Origin: Ascaphus truei
Taxonomy: Eukaryota; Chordata; Amphibia; Anura; Ascaphidae
Assembly: GCA_036426205.1 (NCBI GenBank)
Contig: CM071568.1
Location: forward strand, 119,977,745 to 120,041,744
DNA: 64,000 bases
Direction: 5' to 3'
Shown: positions 31,408 through 43,737 of the stretch, piece after piece
Layout: every line of letters starts with the position of its first letter
How positions within the stretch are numbered: position 1 is the stretch's first letter
Made by a program: the position numbers and the translations under genes
The notes under the pieces: generated by a model
What the model was told of the DNA's origin: nothing
The model's input: only the letters and a program-made list of their open reading frames with translations
Databases searched by the model: none

Positions 31408-34005
31408 CTAATAATAGTGGCGAGGATCTGGTTTCTTCACCTCCCTTCCTGCCATGTCGGTCACGGTGATGCTATATTACCGGGGCAAGCCACTCTCGGG
31501 TCTATATACTGCCTTGTGCATATATATGCTGTGCCCGATGCTCCATACTCGCACTAGCTGAGAGATCCTCTCTTCTGCTCTGCGCCCAGTAATTTTACCC
31601 CTTTTATTTAGCAGTTACAACTCTATGTCTTCCCTGAGCCATCTATCCCTGTGATCCTCTATCTCCTGCATGAGGGGTTCGGGGACATAGGGATACTCTA
31701 GCCCATGGGAGTTTTTGAACTTAGCTACAATGGCCCTTTCTGCTCGACAGGCCCTTATCAGCTTAGTATTTCCCGCTCTCCCTGGCAACACCCATGACAG
31801 GGGTTCGTCCGGGTCCACCGGATCCTCAAGCCCACTGGGCCCCAATGGCTCTATTAGCCCTCAACTAATATTGTACCATCTCGCTTGTATGGCTTGCAAC
31901 CGCTCCTCCTCTGTAAATTCTCCCTTGGCCCACCAATAATCCACCACCCCATTTCTATCCAAAATGAACCGGGTCCTATCTAGCCAGGCCTCGTATCCCT
32001 CAAATAAGGGGGCCCACCACCGGGTCTCCCTGATTTCTTCCTGAGCGGACTCCACTGACTCCCCCTCTTCCAGCTCCCCCCATGAGGACACTCTGGAGGT
32101 CCCGGTAGACCGTGACTGTGATCCCACCCTCTTGGGCCTACTTTCTAGGGTGACACTCACAACGCTTAGGCCATCACTAGACGCGGACACATGCCGCGAA
32201 TACCTCCCACCCACCGAACCATCATAAGATGTCCCACAGTCCAAGCCCCCCTCAGTCCGTTCATCCGACGTGACCCGGGAATCCCCTGACATCCCTAAGC
32301 TTGAGGTGGAACCAAAAGAAAAGGTGGCTGGGGCTTTAACTAGGGCCTTGGGTCTGACTAGGGTCGGGGTTTGGGCATAGGGCCGGGCAGTGGGTATCCG
32401 CGGGGCTTCGACCCGCTCTTCACCGCTACCTGGTCCGGTGCCACCGCATGGGCTCTCCGCTTATCCGGTCTCACTGCTCTGCAGCTTCCGCGTTGAGTGC
32501 CCTCTCCTCTTCAACTACGGTGATCGGCTGACACTGCTCGAACGAAGAGGCGCTGTCATCTCTCCATCAGGTCCGCTCTGCCCACCGGAAACGACATCCT
32601 GGCACGCACGTGTCTCGCTGCCATCTTGGGTTGGGTTCCCAAGCGGAACCTCTTCCTCCACAACTACATCCGGCAACGCCTTTTTCCGCTGTGGCACCGC
32701 TCGGGCCTTGCTCCGTCCCTCCTCCACCGTTGCCAACCTCGGAACCTGGTAATAGCAGGGACTTTGCTTACCGCTCCGTGGTGTTGGGGTGGATCTGCCG
32801 CCATCGGAACCGCTGGTCACCACGGCCGTGGGACTTCGCCTCTCGGGCTGCCGCTGCACGGGTGACACTCTGCTACGCTCACTTCCGACACAGGTGAGTG
32901 GCACTGGTTTAACCGAACTGCCACTGTAGCTCACCCGTGGTCGGGCCGTCATCGCAATAGGACTGGCGGTGTCCTCGTCCGAGGACTCCAACTTCGCGTT
33001 AGGCCGGGGCATTCCACTCAAGGATCGCCGGTGAGCCCCTTTTCTATCACCGCGTCGGTGGTCAGTTTTCTCATTTGGCTCGGCTTTAATAGTCAGGCCC
33101 GATCCCCTTTCTTCGGGATCATTAGACTCCCTCCAGAGCGCGCCGGGGAGTTCCGCCGCCAGCATGGCAATATCTCCCGCGGTCTCCACTGCCTGGACCG
33201 GTACGAAGGTCGGCATTGGCCATAGGTACTGTAGGCCGCATTGTGCACATCGCGCCGTAGAGCTCACAGCACCGCCCGGCAGTCGACACTGCAGGCACAG
33301 ACATGCCACCATTTCTATACCCGCCACTCGGAGTATCAGGAAGCCTCCTGGGGCCGAGTAGGGATGGGTGGATATCGCTGACCCTTCTTCTGATTTACAA
33401 GCCATAGTCACTAGAGGAGGCACTCGCACTAGTGGTCTATTCAACTTGCTGGCTCCTCGCAACTGAAGTGCAGGGGCTGGTTTGCCAACCCCTTCTCCAG
33501 CTAACTCCATCCGCATCCGCCACAACCGGAAACCACTCCCCCTGGTGGAAACTGGAGGGAGGTTCCTCGATTTAGTCTCATGACCCAGCAAAGGGGCTGA
33601 GTTAGTCATAGTCCATGTGGGCGCGGCTCCAGCTTTCGTGCCATACTCCCCACCAGGGTGGAGTCTTCCCGTTGGCGCCACTCCTGGCCAACTCTCTGCA
33701 AGTTGCGTATTTGCAATATTTTCTGCAACTGGCCCACGCGGTCTCCCAGAGAAGTGGGAACCACCATTTTGGTTAGCAATGTCACTCTGATTCACTGTTG
33801 AGGTAGCTTTTGACTGTTTGTACGTCGAATGACAAGCAAGTCCATTACGTTCCTCCCATCTTACAATTAGATCCTCTTCACTGTCCTCAGGGTTACTACC
33901 CCAAGGTCTGCAGCAGGACCAACACAGTGCAATCACAGCTTTCGCACCATTCCATAACAGGCTCACAAAAGTCTCTTCTGTAGCTTGCTCTTCACTCGCA
34001 CACAT
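31408..34005 (-). pseudogene. RT-less ORF of the LTR element, minus-strand copy
   Basis: One frame of 866 codons runs from an ATG at 34005 to a TAG at 31408. It is interrupted by TAG at 32515, TAA at 32461, TGA at 31861, TAA at 31615 and TAA at 31477, without any frameshift. The N-terminal half is low-complexity and Ser/Pro/Arg-rich, apart from a Cys-rich patch near 33238-33310 with CLCLQC and ARCAQC followed by LQYLWP. The C-terminal third aligns with the plus-strand copy: RWWAPLFEGYEAWLDRTRF, VLPGRAGNTKL, SHGLEYPYVPEPLMQEIE, ISQLVRVWSIGHSIYMHK and KKPDPRHY. I do not recognise the family. A Gag-like structural protein is the obvious guess because it is the first and only frame of an LTR element, but no retroviral Gag zinc knuckle is present. 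Confidence 0.6.
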
Positions 34006-34712
34006 GTCATGTGCGCTCTCTCACTCAGCCTCCATTCTCCATCTTGGACCTTCCGCACCGCGCGGATCTTCCATTCTTGCGATCGCCATTGGGCTACTGT
34101 ATATTATTTTATTGTACATGGAGCTCCTCTTTGCTGGGCAGCTGCCACACCGATACAATAAAAATGCCTTGTGCACCACCTTGTATACCTAATGTAGATC
34201 TGACTCGTTTGCACTACCTCAGGCTGGGCTCACACACTCGGCGTCTGCTGTATCTCCTTCCTCCCAGTCTGTGCTCCCTATGGTAAGTGGTCTTGAATGG
34301 ACTAGAGTACTCTGGATCTTCCATGCAGTACTTTGGGCGTCTACCTACTGTTGGCTAGTCTAGCGAAGACCCTCTACACGATTCCTGAACTACGTTACCA
34401 GTTTATTCCTTTAGGCGTCCTACCTCTAGCACTACCTCAAGGGACTCGGACAGCTATAGCCCTGCTCCAGCCCCACTAAACTCCTTGCAGGATCCCAGGG
34501 CGTCCGTGCGGCCTGCAGCTCCATCAGCTCCCCTGACTACCCCATGCTCCTTCCCACGCAGCACAAAGTGGCAGCAGACATTCTCCCTGTTTCCCAGTGT
34601 GCCTAGAAAAAGCCAGTCCTGTTGACAGGTATCTCAGCAGCGCCTCCAACTGTAACGGTTGTTCCCTCTTGGTGTGACCCACCCAATCTGATATTGGCCC
34701 GTGTGGTCTAAC

Positions 34713-35455
34713 CAACCCCATTACATGGTCATGTTTGGTGGTGCACCTGTAAGCAACAGGACTCCTGCGTCTCCCGCATGATGGTTTTCGGGGATTGTCA
34801 ATCAGGACAGGTAGCTGAGGTAGTGCGTGCGAGTCCTACCTATATCACGTGCAGCGCCTCCACCTCATCAGGGTCTATGCATCCGCAGGGAGATGGTCCT
34901 GATGAAGAACTCCATCTTGGTGGTGCCGTCCACTGGAGAGTAACATCACACTCACACAGTGGGGGTATCATTGAACAAGACATGTTTATTGTAGCTTGGT
35001 GGGCAAGCTGCCCTTCAAAGCCAGCTGTCTCAGCCGCACATTGTTCTATGCTGTCCCTTTGCCAGGTACGCCCTCCCAATGGAGTGGGATCCCCTCTCCC
35101 AGTAGGGAGATCACCCCTGTGCCAGATCCCTGCACACAGTGTGGCTCTTCTCTAGATTAATGTAGAAATGGACCACTAGTTACTGCACTAGTGGGTCCTT
35201 CCTTCCCAACAACTCAGCTCTCCAGCAACCAACTAACTTTTGGGCAGTTCTGTGCCTAATATACTTCAGGAGCTGTCACAACTCTGATGTCACTAACTGT
35301 GGACTCAGAGCTGGAAGTCACTCCCACTCATACATAGGGCACCTCACCAGGGTATGAGGGCAAACCTCCATAATTACTGCTGGCATCCCTGTAACTTACC
35401 AGGTTTACTGCCAGCAGGGGAGACAACTGCAGACCATTTTACATGCATGGCTACA
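34713..35455 (-). repeat. 5' LTR, 743 bp, minus-strand element
   Basis: It starts TGTAGCCATGCATG on the minus strand and includes an AATAAA (minus) near 34988. The distal part holds GGAGGCGCTGCAC, also present near the end of the plus-strand element's LTR. It has the same length, 743 bp, as the complete LTR at 43898-44640, although the two sequences are only partly similar. The inner boundary was placed by comparison with the 3' LTR end at 29346. Confidence 0.8.
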
Positions 35456-35460
35456 TTTAT

Positions 35461-37715
35461 ATATATCTTTATAACATATGCACATATTAATCCAAGTAGT
35501 GCTGTAGCTCATGTACAACATCTGCTTTACATAGCAGTTACTGAGCCCCTACCAATTTTCCAATTAGTGCAGGTATAATACACCCAGTGTCAGTCTGGAC
35601 ATCACCCTCTATTGAATGGTAGGTGAGAGAAATATGTGAAGTTTTTTTTATTTTCACACCAGGGAAATTGTGCACCCAGTTTGCCTCTATAGTAAGGTAA
35701 CTATGATACTGCTTTAGACAGATTTTAATTGCACTACTCACATAAGTTTATGCTTTATTTAACCCTTTCAGGTCTTTCACACTTTTTTCACCAGTCCATG
35801 GGACAACTATTACCTATATATAGTGTAGGTACCTGCATACGGGTATGCCTTGACGTGACATGCAGGCTTACAAATGCTTTGGCCAAAGGGTTTAACAAAA
35901 TAACCTTTTTCATGAGATTATTATTTTATTTTAGCCTAATTGCTAGGAGCGCAGGAATCGTTCTTTTTGTTTTTCAACATGCAATATACACATTAAAAAA
36001 AGTAGATATTTATGGACATTTCTACACAGAACTCAATTCTTAAAAAACCTTAAATTCATGTGAGGCAATGTTTTAACAAATATAGAGAGATTACACAGCC
36101 TAAATGTCTCTCATGAGGGGTAATGTAAAGGAAATTGCATTTACCCTATTTAAATTGAGATTCTCAACAATCTTCATAGGTTCACTCTTTTTGTTGTTAT
36201 CTAATTATAGTAGGTAATCCAATTATAGTCTAATAACTAATTTGCTAGGTTTAAAAGGATGTCTTGATGCAGGCATGTTTGTGGGAAAGATGGCGGATGT
36301 GTTGTGGGTACTGTGTCAGAATTTACAGAGATTACAGAGAGAGATAGAGGTAAGGATGGTTGGGGGTGTTGGCTGGTGTGATTGGTTAGATTTGTTGGGT
36401 AGGGTGCGGTTGTGAATGTTGGTGGGGTTGTTGGTGGGGGAAAGGAGAGAGCAGTGGCTCCTATGCTGTTTAGAGTCTTTTGGCCAAGGCCTCTTTGAGA
36501 AGAGGAGGTGATTGGTCAGTTTTGCTTGAAAACTGGTTTATTTGAGACTTTATGAAAGGTTATGACCAGATTTGGAGTCACACACTGCAGAAGCCATTCA
36601 TGGTCTGGTGAAAGGGGTGTGTTAATTTAATTATTTAGCCTCTGGTTCTTTACAAAGTACTGTCTATGGAATTGCAAAAATTCACAGTAATGCCAAAGAA
36701 TAGCAAAATGTTACGAATGTGTAGCTTAATCTAAATAATATTATTATACTTATGTCTGTGTGTTTCCCCAGGTGACGCAGGATATGGATGATGGATATGG
36801 CTTCTAACCCCGCTTGCTAATCTTCAGCCTTCCGCCTCCAGCAGAAACATGGTATTGTAAGGCACATATATCTACACATTTTGTTATAGAACAGACATTT
36901 GAATTGTTGAAAAATAGCTTTAGGTGTTTAAATAAATCCGGTGGTTTGCTACAGTATAGCCCTGACACTGATTTCATATTATTATTGCCTGTTGTAATAT
37001 AGCAAATAATGCTTGTTTGCTGGGTAACATAGAGCCTGAATACAAGGGAGATCCAGAGGACCCCCTTCTGCAGCTGAGGAATAAATAGGGGAGTGAGACA
37101 AGTCCGGAACAGGTCATAGCCAACATATTTTGTCTGGAAGTATTAATGTTGAAATATTCTCTGTTTTTGTCAGTCAGTGCACCCTTATATACTGTAACCT
37201 CCCTCCATTACCCTTACCCATTACCCACTATGACCCCTCTTAAAATCCATACCCAATGTCATCACAAGATTGTTACCCACCATGCCTCTAGTTCAATACC
37301 TATACTTCAGTTATGTGCCCTGCACAATATGTTTACAGCCATGAATTAATTAAATGAATGTAAACAAGTTAAAACAATCACGAAAGTGGTATAATTGTTA
37401 TTTTTTATCACTCTTTGAAAATGTATTTAACAAAATGTTTAAACAAAAACAATGAACAGGAACATGAAAAAGACAAAATAAACATGAACTAAGAATTCCT
37501 TGCTCATTTCCTTGTTTAAAGACTGCTTATATGGCTGTAACGCGGTTGTCTTAAGCCACTTCTGACTGATTCCTGACATGGTCATGAGGGGGGTTATCAA
37601 AGGTAAAACTGCAGCTACATAGTGAGGCTAGTGTTTTAAAGCAGCAATCCCCCATAACTAACCCCATTTTTATTTTACAGGATTAGAACCGATGTAGTCC
37701 TCCAGAGCTGAAACA
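35461..37715. other. AT-rich intergenic DNA
   Basis: No gene or classified repeat is visible. A G/T-rich stretch with GGTTGGGGGTGTTGG and GGTGGGGTTGTTGG runs from about 36350 to 36450. A segment around 37500-37700 precedes the L2 copy without identifiable structure. Confidence 0.45.
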
Positions 37716-39261
37716 TACTATTTTCAACTCTCAACACCTATTCTCTCCTAGACCCTCTACAATCTGGCTTCCGCACAGCTCACTCCATGGAAACAGCCCT
37801 CAATAAAATAACTGATGACCTCCATGCTGACAAAGACAGAGGTCATTACACTCTGCTCATATTACTCGACCTCTCTGCAGCATTTGACACCGTGGACCAC
37901 CCTCTTCTACTTCACATTCTCCATACTCTTGGTATTTGAAACAAAGCTCTATCCTGGATCTCCTATTACCTCTCCCATTGTACTTTCAGTGTCTCTTCTG
38001 CTAACACCTCCTCCTCTTTTGAACTCTCTGTGGGGGTACCCCAGGGCTCTGTCCTGGGACCTCTTCTCTTTTCTCTGTACACACTCTCTCTAGGTGACCT
38101 AATAACATCTTTTGGGTTCAATTATCACCTCTATGCTGACGACACACAAATATACTTTTCAACACCCGACCTTACACCTGCTGTACAAACCAAAGTTTCT
38201 GAATGTCTCTCTGCTATATCATCCTGGATGGCCCTCCACCGCCTTAAACTCAACATGGCAAAAACAGAGCTCCTTATACTTCCTCCCAAACCTGGCATTA
38301 CTGTTGGAAGTACGATCATTCACCCAGTAGCCCAAGCACGCTGCTTAGGGGTCACACTTGACTCCTCTCTCATATTCTCCTCTCACATTCAAAACGTTTC
38401 TAAAACCTATCGCTTTTTCCTCCGCAATATCACAAAGATAAGCCCGTTCCTCTGTTTCTCGACTGCTAAAACTCTGACTCATGCCCTCATTCTCTCCCGT
38501 CTTGATTACTGTAACCTCCTGCTGTCCGACCTTCCTGCCTCTCACCTGTCTCCCTTACAATCTATCCTTAACGCTGCTGCCAGAATCGCTCTGCTCTTTC
38601 CTAAATCTGTCTCAGCGTCTCCCCTCCTGAAATCCAACTCCTTGCTTCCGATCAAATCCCGCATCTCACACTCAATTCTCCTCCTCCTCAGTTTTAAAGC
38701 TTTACACTCATCTGCCCCTCCTTATATCTCAGCCCTAATTTCTCGTTATGCACCATCCCGACTCTTGCGTTCTTCTCAAGGATGCCTTCTTTCTACCCCC
38801 TTTGTATCTAAATCCCTCTCCTGCCTTAAACCTTTTTTGCTGACTGCCCCGCACCTCTGGAATGCCTTTCCCTTCAATACCCGACTAGCACACTCTCTAT
38901 CCACCTTTAAGACCCACCTTAAGACCCACTTGCTTAAAGAAGCATATGACTAGCAATGTGGATAATACTGGACACATGATACATAATGCTTTGCCCCCTG
39001 CAGATGCACTTACCAGACTGCCCTTCTACTGTCTCTGTATTTTCTCTCTTCCTACCAATTAGATTGTAAGCTCCTCGGAGCAGGGGCTCCTCTTCCTTAA
39101 TGTTACTTTTATGTCTGAAGCACTTATTCTCATGACCTGTTATTTATATTATCTGTTATTTATTTGATTACCCCGTGTATTATTACTGTGAAGTGCTATG
39201 TACATTAATGGACATTAATGGCGCTATATAAATAAAGACATACAATACAATACAATACAAC
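37716..39261 (+). mobile_element. L2-clade LINE copy 1, 5'-truncated
   Basis: It contains most of the reverse transcriptase, the C-terminal region and a 3' UTR ending GCGCTATATAAATAAAGACA followed by (ATACA)n. That end and the GTAAGCTCCTCGGAGCAGGG segment are typical of vertebrate L2 elements. The 5' end is truncated within the reverse transcriptase at about 37716. Copy 2 at 49238-51440 is a close relative in the opposite direction. Confidence 0.85.
37748..38953 (+). pseudogene. L2 reverse transcriptase, one in-frame stop
   Basis: One frame reads [59 protein letters not shown] and [12 protein letters not shown], with the catalytic Asp pair at 38138-38143. It continues through [15 protein letters not shown] to [19 protein letters not shown] and [17 protein letters not shown], the usual L2 C-terminus. 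The only defect is TGA at 37937-37939 where copy 2 has an arginine, consistent with a CGA to TGA transition. The endonuclease is missing. Intact reverse transcriptase motifs with one stop indicate a fairly young copy. Confidence 0.85.
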
Positions 39262-40263
39262 TCTGGCAACTCCTTCCAGAGATATTCCAGTGAAGATACC
39301 ATCAAGGTAATAATGGTTAGTTAAATGGCTGTCTAAAGAGAAGCCACAATCGATGATGTTGCCTGAAATTTGACAGCCTTTTTTCTCCATATGGGAGATT
39401 AATACCCAGTAGGGTCCCCACCCCACTGGTTTTCATCCTGTAAAAAAAAGCGGGGTAAAAATAAATAAATAGATTGTGGCTATAAGTAATTTTTTTCATA
39501 AGCATCTTATGCCTCCATCCGCTCTCATATTTTATAACAACAAATACACTGAAAACTTGGCTAAGGCACATCATCTCAAGATCCTGTAGTTTCTGGAATA
39601 GAGCCAAAGAACCCATGGTGCATACCAAATCATCCCTCTAACCATTGCTCCACAATACATCTTCTTCCTTTAAAGAAAGCATTCTCCTATGGTCAGGAAA
39701 GACACAAAGTCACAGGAACAACATAGGCTGCAAACCTTTGTATTAAATACAACAAGAACGTCTGTCCACATTCTGTTTTATTTCTGACACTAATAACACA
39801 GTAAAGATTGTACCATTACACTTATGAGTTAATAAGTTTCTGAAGTGCTCTGTCATGTTTTTGCAGATTTGAATGCAAACATGTGGGAATTTATCTTTTG
39901 CCTTCTATGAAAGCAACACAGTGATTTACCCTTCTGTGTTTTAATTTTTTTCTGTATTTATTTTGTGATACTGTAATTGTGGCTTGAGGTATATCCTGAA
40001 GGAGACCAAGCAGCAAGCTGTTAATTGCTTTTTTTTCTTTTAGTTTTAATTTATAGCAGCAGATTTCATTTTATTTTCCCATGGTTGTAAAGTTAAAATT
40101 ATTTGTTTTTCTTATGGCTTCATTAAAGCATTTTTGCCTTAGTTGCTTGTTTCCGCAATGTTTTTTTTTCCATTGACTGATGGAATCTGTTAGCTAAAGT
40201 TTTGTACAATGTTTTAATGTTAAACACACTTATTGTCATTTTAGAATCTAACATGTACACTTG
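39262..40263. other. AT-rich intergenic DNA
   Basis: Nothing recognisable. Poly-T runs are frequent (40028-40042 and 40164-40170). Confidence 0.5.
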
Positions 40264-40863
40264 TGTAGCCCCCTGTAGGCTATACCTATCTTCCTACTAC
40301 AGTGGTAAGTCCTGTTAAGGGCAGGCACCAGTAGTTATCATGGGTTTTCCCCCCTTCCTAGCCCTGCCCTGAGTGGTAGACGCAGGCCCCGGACTCTGCT
40401 GCAGGCACGAGACAGAGGGGAGGCTCTGCTGACATCATTAGGGGTGGGGCTGACTCTATATTTAGCAGCCGCTCCTGTAAGTGACAGTTCTGTTAGTGCT
40501 GGGCGGGTTCGAGTCCTGTGCTGTCCGAGGAGTTGGGGGAGACAGTGCAGTCTCACCTGTGCAGCCGTGCAGGAGCAGAGAGAGAGAGAGGAGTGGAGAG
40601 ACTCAGCCCCTTTTAGTAGAGCTGATAGTACCATAGACCCGGTGGACCAATGCCCCTCACCCCGCTGCTGGGGGTGATGGGGAGAATCCAATCTCCACCC
40701 AGAGGCTAACCTCTGAGGTGGGCTGCGAAGACTGTGTTGTGAGTTTGGAGCATTCAACCCCTGGACCAGGGAGGTTCTTCTGTACGGGTCCTATCCCATA
40801 TTCCTGGGAGTATAGAAGATGGAGGCGCTGCACCACTAAGAAAGTATGGAGGCTACCACCCCA
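40264..40863 (+). repeat. 5' LTR, plus-strand element
   Basis: It carries a TATA-like CTATATTTA near 40455. Relative to the 3' LTR it lacks about 161 bp, corresponding to 44342-44502, which includes the AATAAA. It has about 22 bp (around GCTGACATCATTAG) that the 3' LTR lacks, and two more AG units in an (AG)n run near 40575. Confidence 0.85.
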
Positions 40864-41123
40864 GAAGCCTAGTCCTGTCTCCCCAATAACAACGCGGGAA
40901 GCTCAGGCCCTCCTGTTCCACGCAGGTATGTACCGCCCAGGGCCCGCGCTATGAGTGGCCAAAAGTAGGAGACGCCCGTACCTAAGAAAGAGAGGTACAC
41001 TAGCAGTCACCCACACAAACGCACCACAGAGCACTTGCATGGTAGACATCGAGTACAGTGCATGGAGGAGAGGAGTTCCGCTGAGCCTGGGGTAAAGCCA
41101 CCTCATATTAGTAGGAAAACAGA

Positions 41124-43736
41124 ATGCAGAGCATACATTTGGAGGTTAGTCAGTGTTTAGTTACGAGATGCCCAGTAGACACTGAGAATAGGGCACATGG
41201 ACATTTGGAATACACATCCAAAATGGCAGCTGTCCCTACATGTGCTCCGCGGAGCAAGAGAGAGGATCTAAAATGGGGGTTCCCGCCAATCCTGGAGCAA
41301 GCACGTGAATTGTGCAAAGAGACAGTGAGAAAAATGTGGCGGGAAATGTGCAAGAGTCTGGCGCCAAACCCAGATTCCTTGCAGGAGGGGCGGAGCGGCG
41401 CGAAAGCTGAAAGCCCACCCCCATGTGCTGTGACTGGTCAAAAAGCCAAGCCACGTCCCCCTAAAGGAGAAAAGGCCCCGCCTCTGGATTCCACCAGAGG
41501 GAGGAGGCTCAAGGAGAGCCAATCAGGAGAGTCCTCCCCAGCGAAGGGTGGGACCGGAAGCCATAGCGAGGAGCTTCACTTCTGTCTGGCATTCGAGGAG
41601 CAAGGAGCTGAGACACTGAGCTGTTCCAATCCTGAGCGAACCATGTCCGAGATGAACACTTCAATTTACCAACTACCAGGAGGCTTACTGGTAGTGGATG
41701 TAGCTGAGCATGAGTACCTCCGGTGTTTGTGCGTCCACTGCGGGATACCGGGCGTGGTACCTAGCACCAAAGCCCGATGCCCTCAATGTGGCACGTTCTA
41801 TCTTTGGCCGAACGAGCCGTGGCCGTTGATCGAGATCCCACGGGGTGCCTCTCCAGGAACATTAACGGAGTTGGTGGAAGGCAAAGACAAGACTGCCCTG
41901 GTTCCCCGTCCTGCCCAAGCGGGAGGAACCAAGGCCCAGCCCACTATTGAACTGAGCGAGCTGTCGACAGAGAAGAGCGCGACCGCAGTGGATGTACCAG
42001 AGCGAGATTACTTTGTTCCTATACCCACTGGTTGTATCGCAGAAGAACCGGGTGACTCCCTAGCGGAGGAACCGATCTTGATATCCTCAGAGGAAGAGGT
42101 TGGCGTGACATCGGTGGCGATGCGCCTACCGGCGAACCACCCCAGAGGCCTCAAGAGGGAGCAGACGAGTCCGGAGACCTTCCAACGGCGAGTGCTGGTG
42201 CGGCCGGAAACACGTAAGAGTCCCACGGCCGTGGTGACTCCCAGTGCGGCGGAAACGGAGACGGAGACCGAGACGATCCTAGAGGAGCCCGATATCATCA
42301 AACAGTACCGGAGCGGTAAGGAGACTCCACCACCCCCTTACCCCCGCCAGGCGACAGCCGCGACCGCGGAGGACGAGAAGGAGAGGCTTGAGGCCTACTA
42401 GTCCGGCCATGCACCAGAGGCTCCGCCCCTGCCCATGCCGGTCCTCGATGCACTTCCGGTGCGTGACCATGGAGCGGATAGAGATTCTGCGGGCACCCCT
42501 GATGATGACGTTTCCGGTTCCACCAGAAAGAGAAGGCCGGGAGGAGTGTTCTCCTCATGAAGCATAGATTCAGCCATTGCCCTGGCTACCCTACAGAGTC
42601 GAGGCCCTTCCAGGGAAGCCCGACGCATGGCGGCGAGCGCGTCTAAGAAAGCGTCCACTGGTCGCGGTATCACCCGCTTGCTGGACAATGACATGAACGT
42701 TGCCCCTGCCCCAGCCCATAGCTCCATCGGCCCGGCCACTGCCCCTGCCCTGTCACGAGTAGTGCCACCGGGACCTACCAGGGATAAGCTATGTAAATAC
42801 CCCAAATACTCCAAGGACTTGTGGGATTGGGAATTGAGTAATGAGGGTTCTGATTGGGAGATACCGTATTCAAGTGTTATACCTGTGCCTAACCCTGTGC
42901 CGTTTTCTCCTGCAGCTAGAGGTAGGGCCCGTGGGTCCCACACTCCAGTAGAGACTGGGCCTACCAGCAAAGTGGTTCATAAAATGAATCCTACTAGATA
43001 TATCAACGCCAAAAGGGGGAGAGATTGCTCGCGATCTACTGATGTGGGTACGTCAGGTGTATCATCTCAGGTAGAGTCTGAGGTAGAACGCCCTAGTCGT
43101 TCCACAGCGTTTAAGCACCGTGATAAGTGGTGGGCGCCCCTGTTCACCGGATACCACGAGGGGGTGGACCGTACGCGGTTCCTATTAATTTAGAATTATG
43201 TTGTTGACCATTGGTGGGCGGCTTATTCTTTCACTCCTCGGGAGGTGGAGGATGAGTTAGATCACCGGTTTCGGGAGATAGAACAGAAAGTTATTGTACC
43301 CCGAGGCCCCAGTATTTTGTATGATGAAGTAGCTCCGGAGGAGCCTGTGTTTTGGGTACTGCCAAGCAGGGCGGGGCACCGCAAGCTCACCAAACTAAGT
43401 CGAGCTGACCGGGCCATAGTTGCTAGATACCGGCAGTCCCACGGATATGAGTATCCTTACGTGTCTGAGCCCATCATGAGAGAAATAGAAGAGAATAGGG
43501 ATAGTTGGCTCAGGGAGGCTGTGCAAGAGTATCTTCGGACCAAGTTCGGTCAGGGAGGGTATCATAATGAGGATAAAATAAGCGAGTTGGTCCGCATATG
43601 GAGCATAGGTAGATGTATCTACATGCATGGTCTAACTTATTGTCCTGAGCATGGGCCGGTCCAATTGTTCACTGTGACCGTCACGGATCATAATGGGCGG
43701 CGGGTAAGAAAGCCTGATCCAAAGCATTATCTGTAG
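41124..43736 (+). pseudogene. RT-less ORF of the LTR element, plus-strand copy
   Basis: One frame of 871 codons from an ATG at 41124 to a TAG at 43734, interrupted by TAG at 42399, TGA at 42558 and TAG at 43191 but without frameshift. Domains by residue: 1-170 basic and low-complexity; about 200-235 a Cys-rich module with CLCVHCGIPG and ARCPQCGTFYLWP (codons near 41723-41805); about 240-560 acidic, Ser/Thr/Pro-rich, with KSPTAVVTPS also found in the other copy. The C-terminal domain from about 660 has KWWAPLFTGYHEGVDRTRF, WVLPSRAGHRKLTKLSRADR, SHGYEYPYVSEPIMREIEEN, ISELVRIWSIGRCIYMHG and KPDPKHYL. The function is unknown. Its position as sole ORF between LTRs suggests a Gag-like or other packaging/structural role, which is inference only. 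Confidence 0.65.
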
Positions 43737-43737
43737 G

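Larger units (their letters stand above)
29346..35455 (-). mobile_element. LTR element with RT-less ORF, minus-strand copy
   Basis: The element is framed by an exact 5-bp target-site duplication TTTAT (29341-29345 and 35456-35460). Its 5' LTR is 34713-35455; its 3' LTR survives as 30829-31213 and 29346-29464 around a Penelope insertion. Internal DNA (31214-34712) holds one frame of 866 codons and no recognisable pol domain. It is therefore non-autonomous as it stands and would need enzymes from another element. Its relative at 40264-44640 is in the opposite orientation. The LTR start is TGTAGCC in both. Confidence 0.8.

Noticed and set aside
32390..33361. Several plus-strand open frames over the minus-strand LTR-element gene.
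   Set aside because: They are shadows of the GC-rich minus-strand coding sequence; none has a domain or a homologous counterpart opposite the plus-strand copy.
40864..40900. A tRNA primer-binding site after the 5' LTR.
   Set aside because: No TGG start or recognisable tRNA 3'-end complement is adjacent to the LTR end; the LTR boundary itself may be off by a few bases.
41124..43736. Interpretation of the long frame as a host gene.
   Set aside because: It sits between LTRs, a diverged copy lies in a second LTR element in opposite orientation, and both have premature stops.
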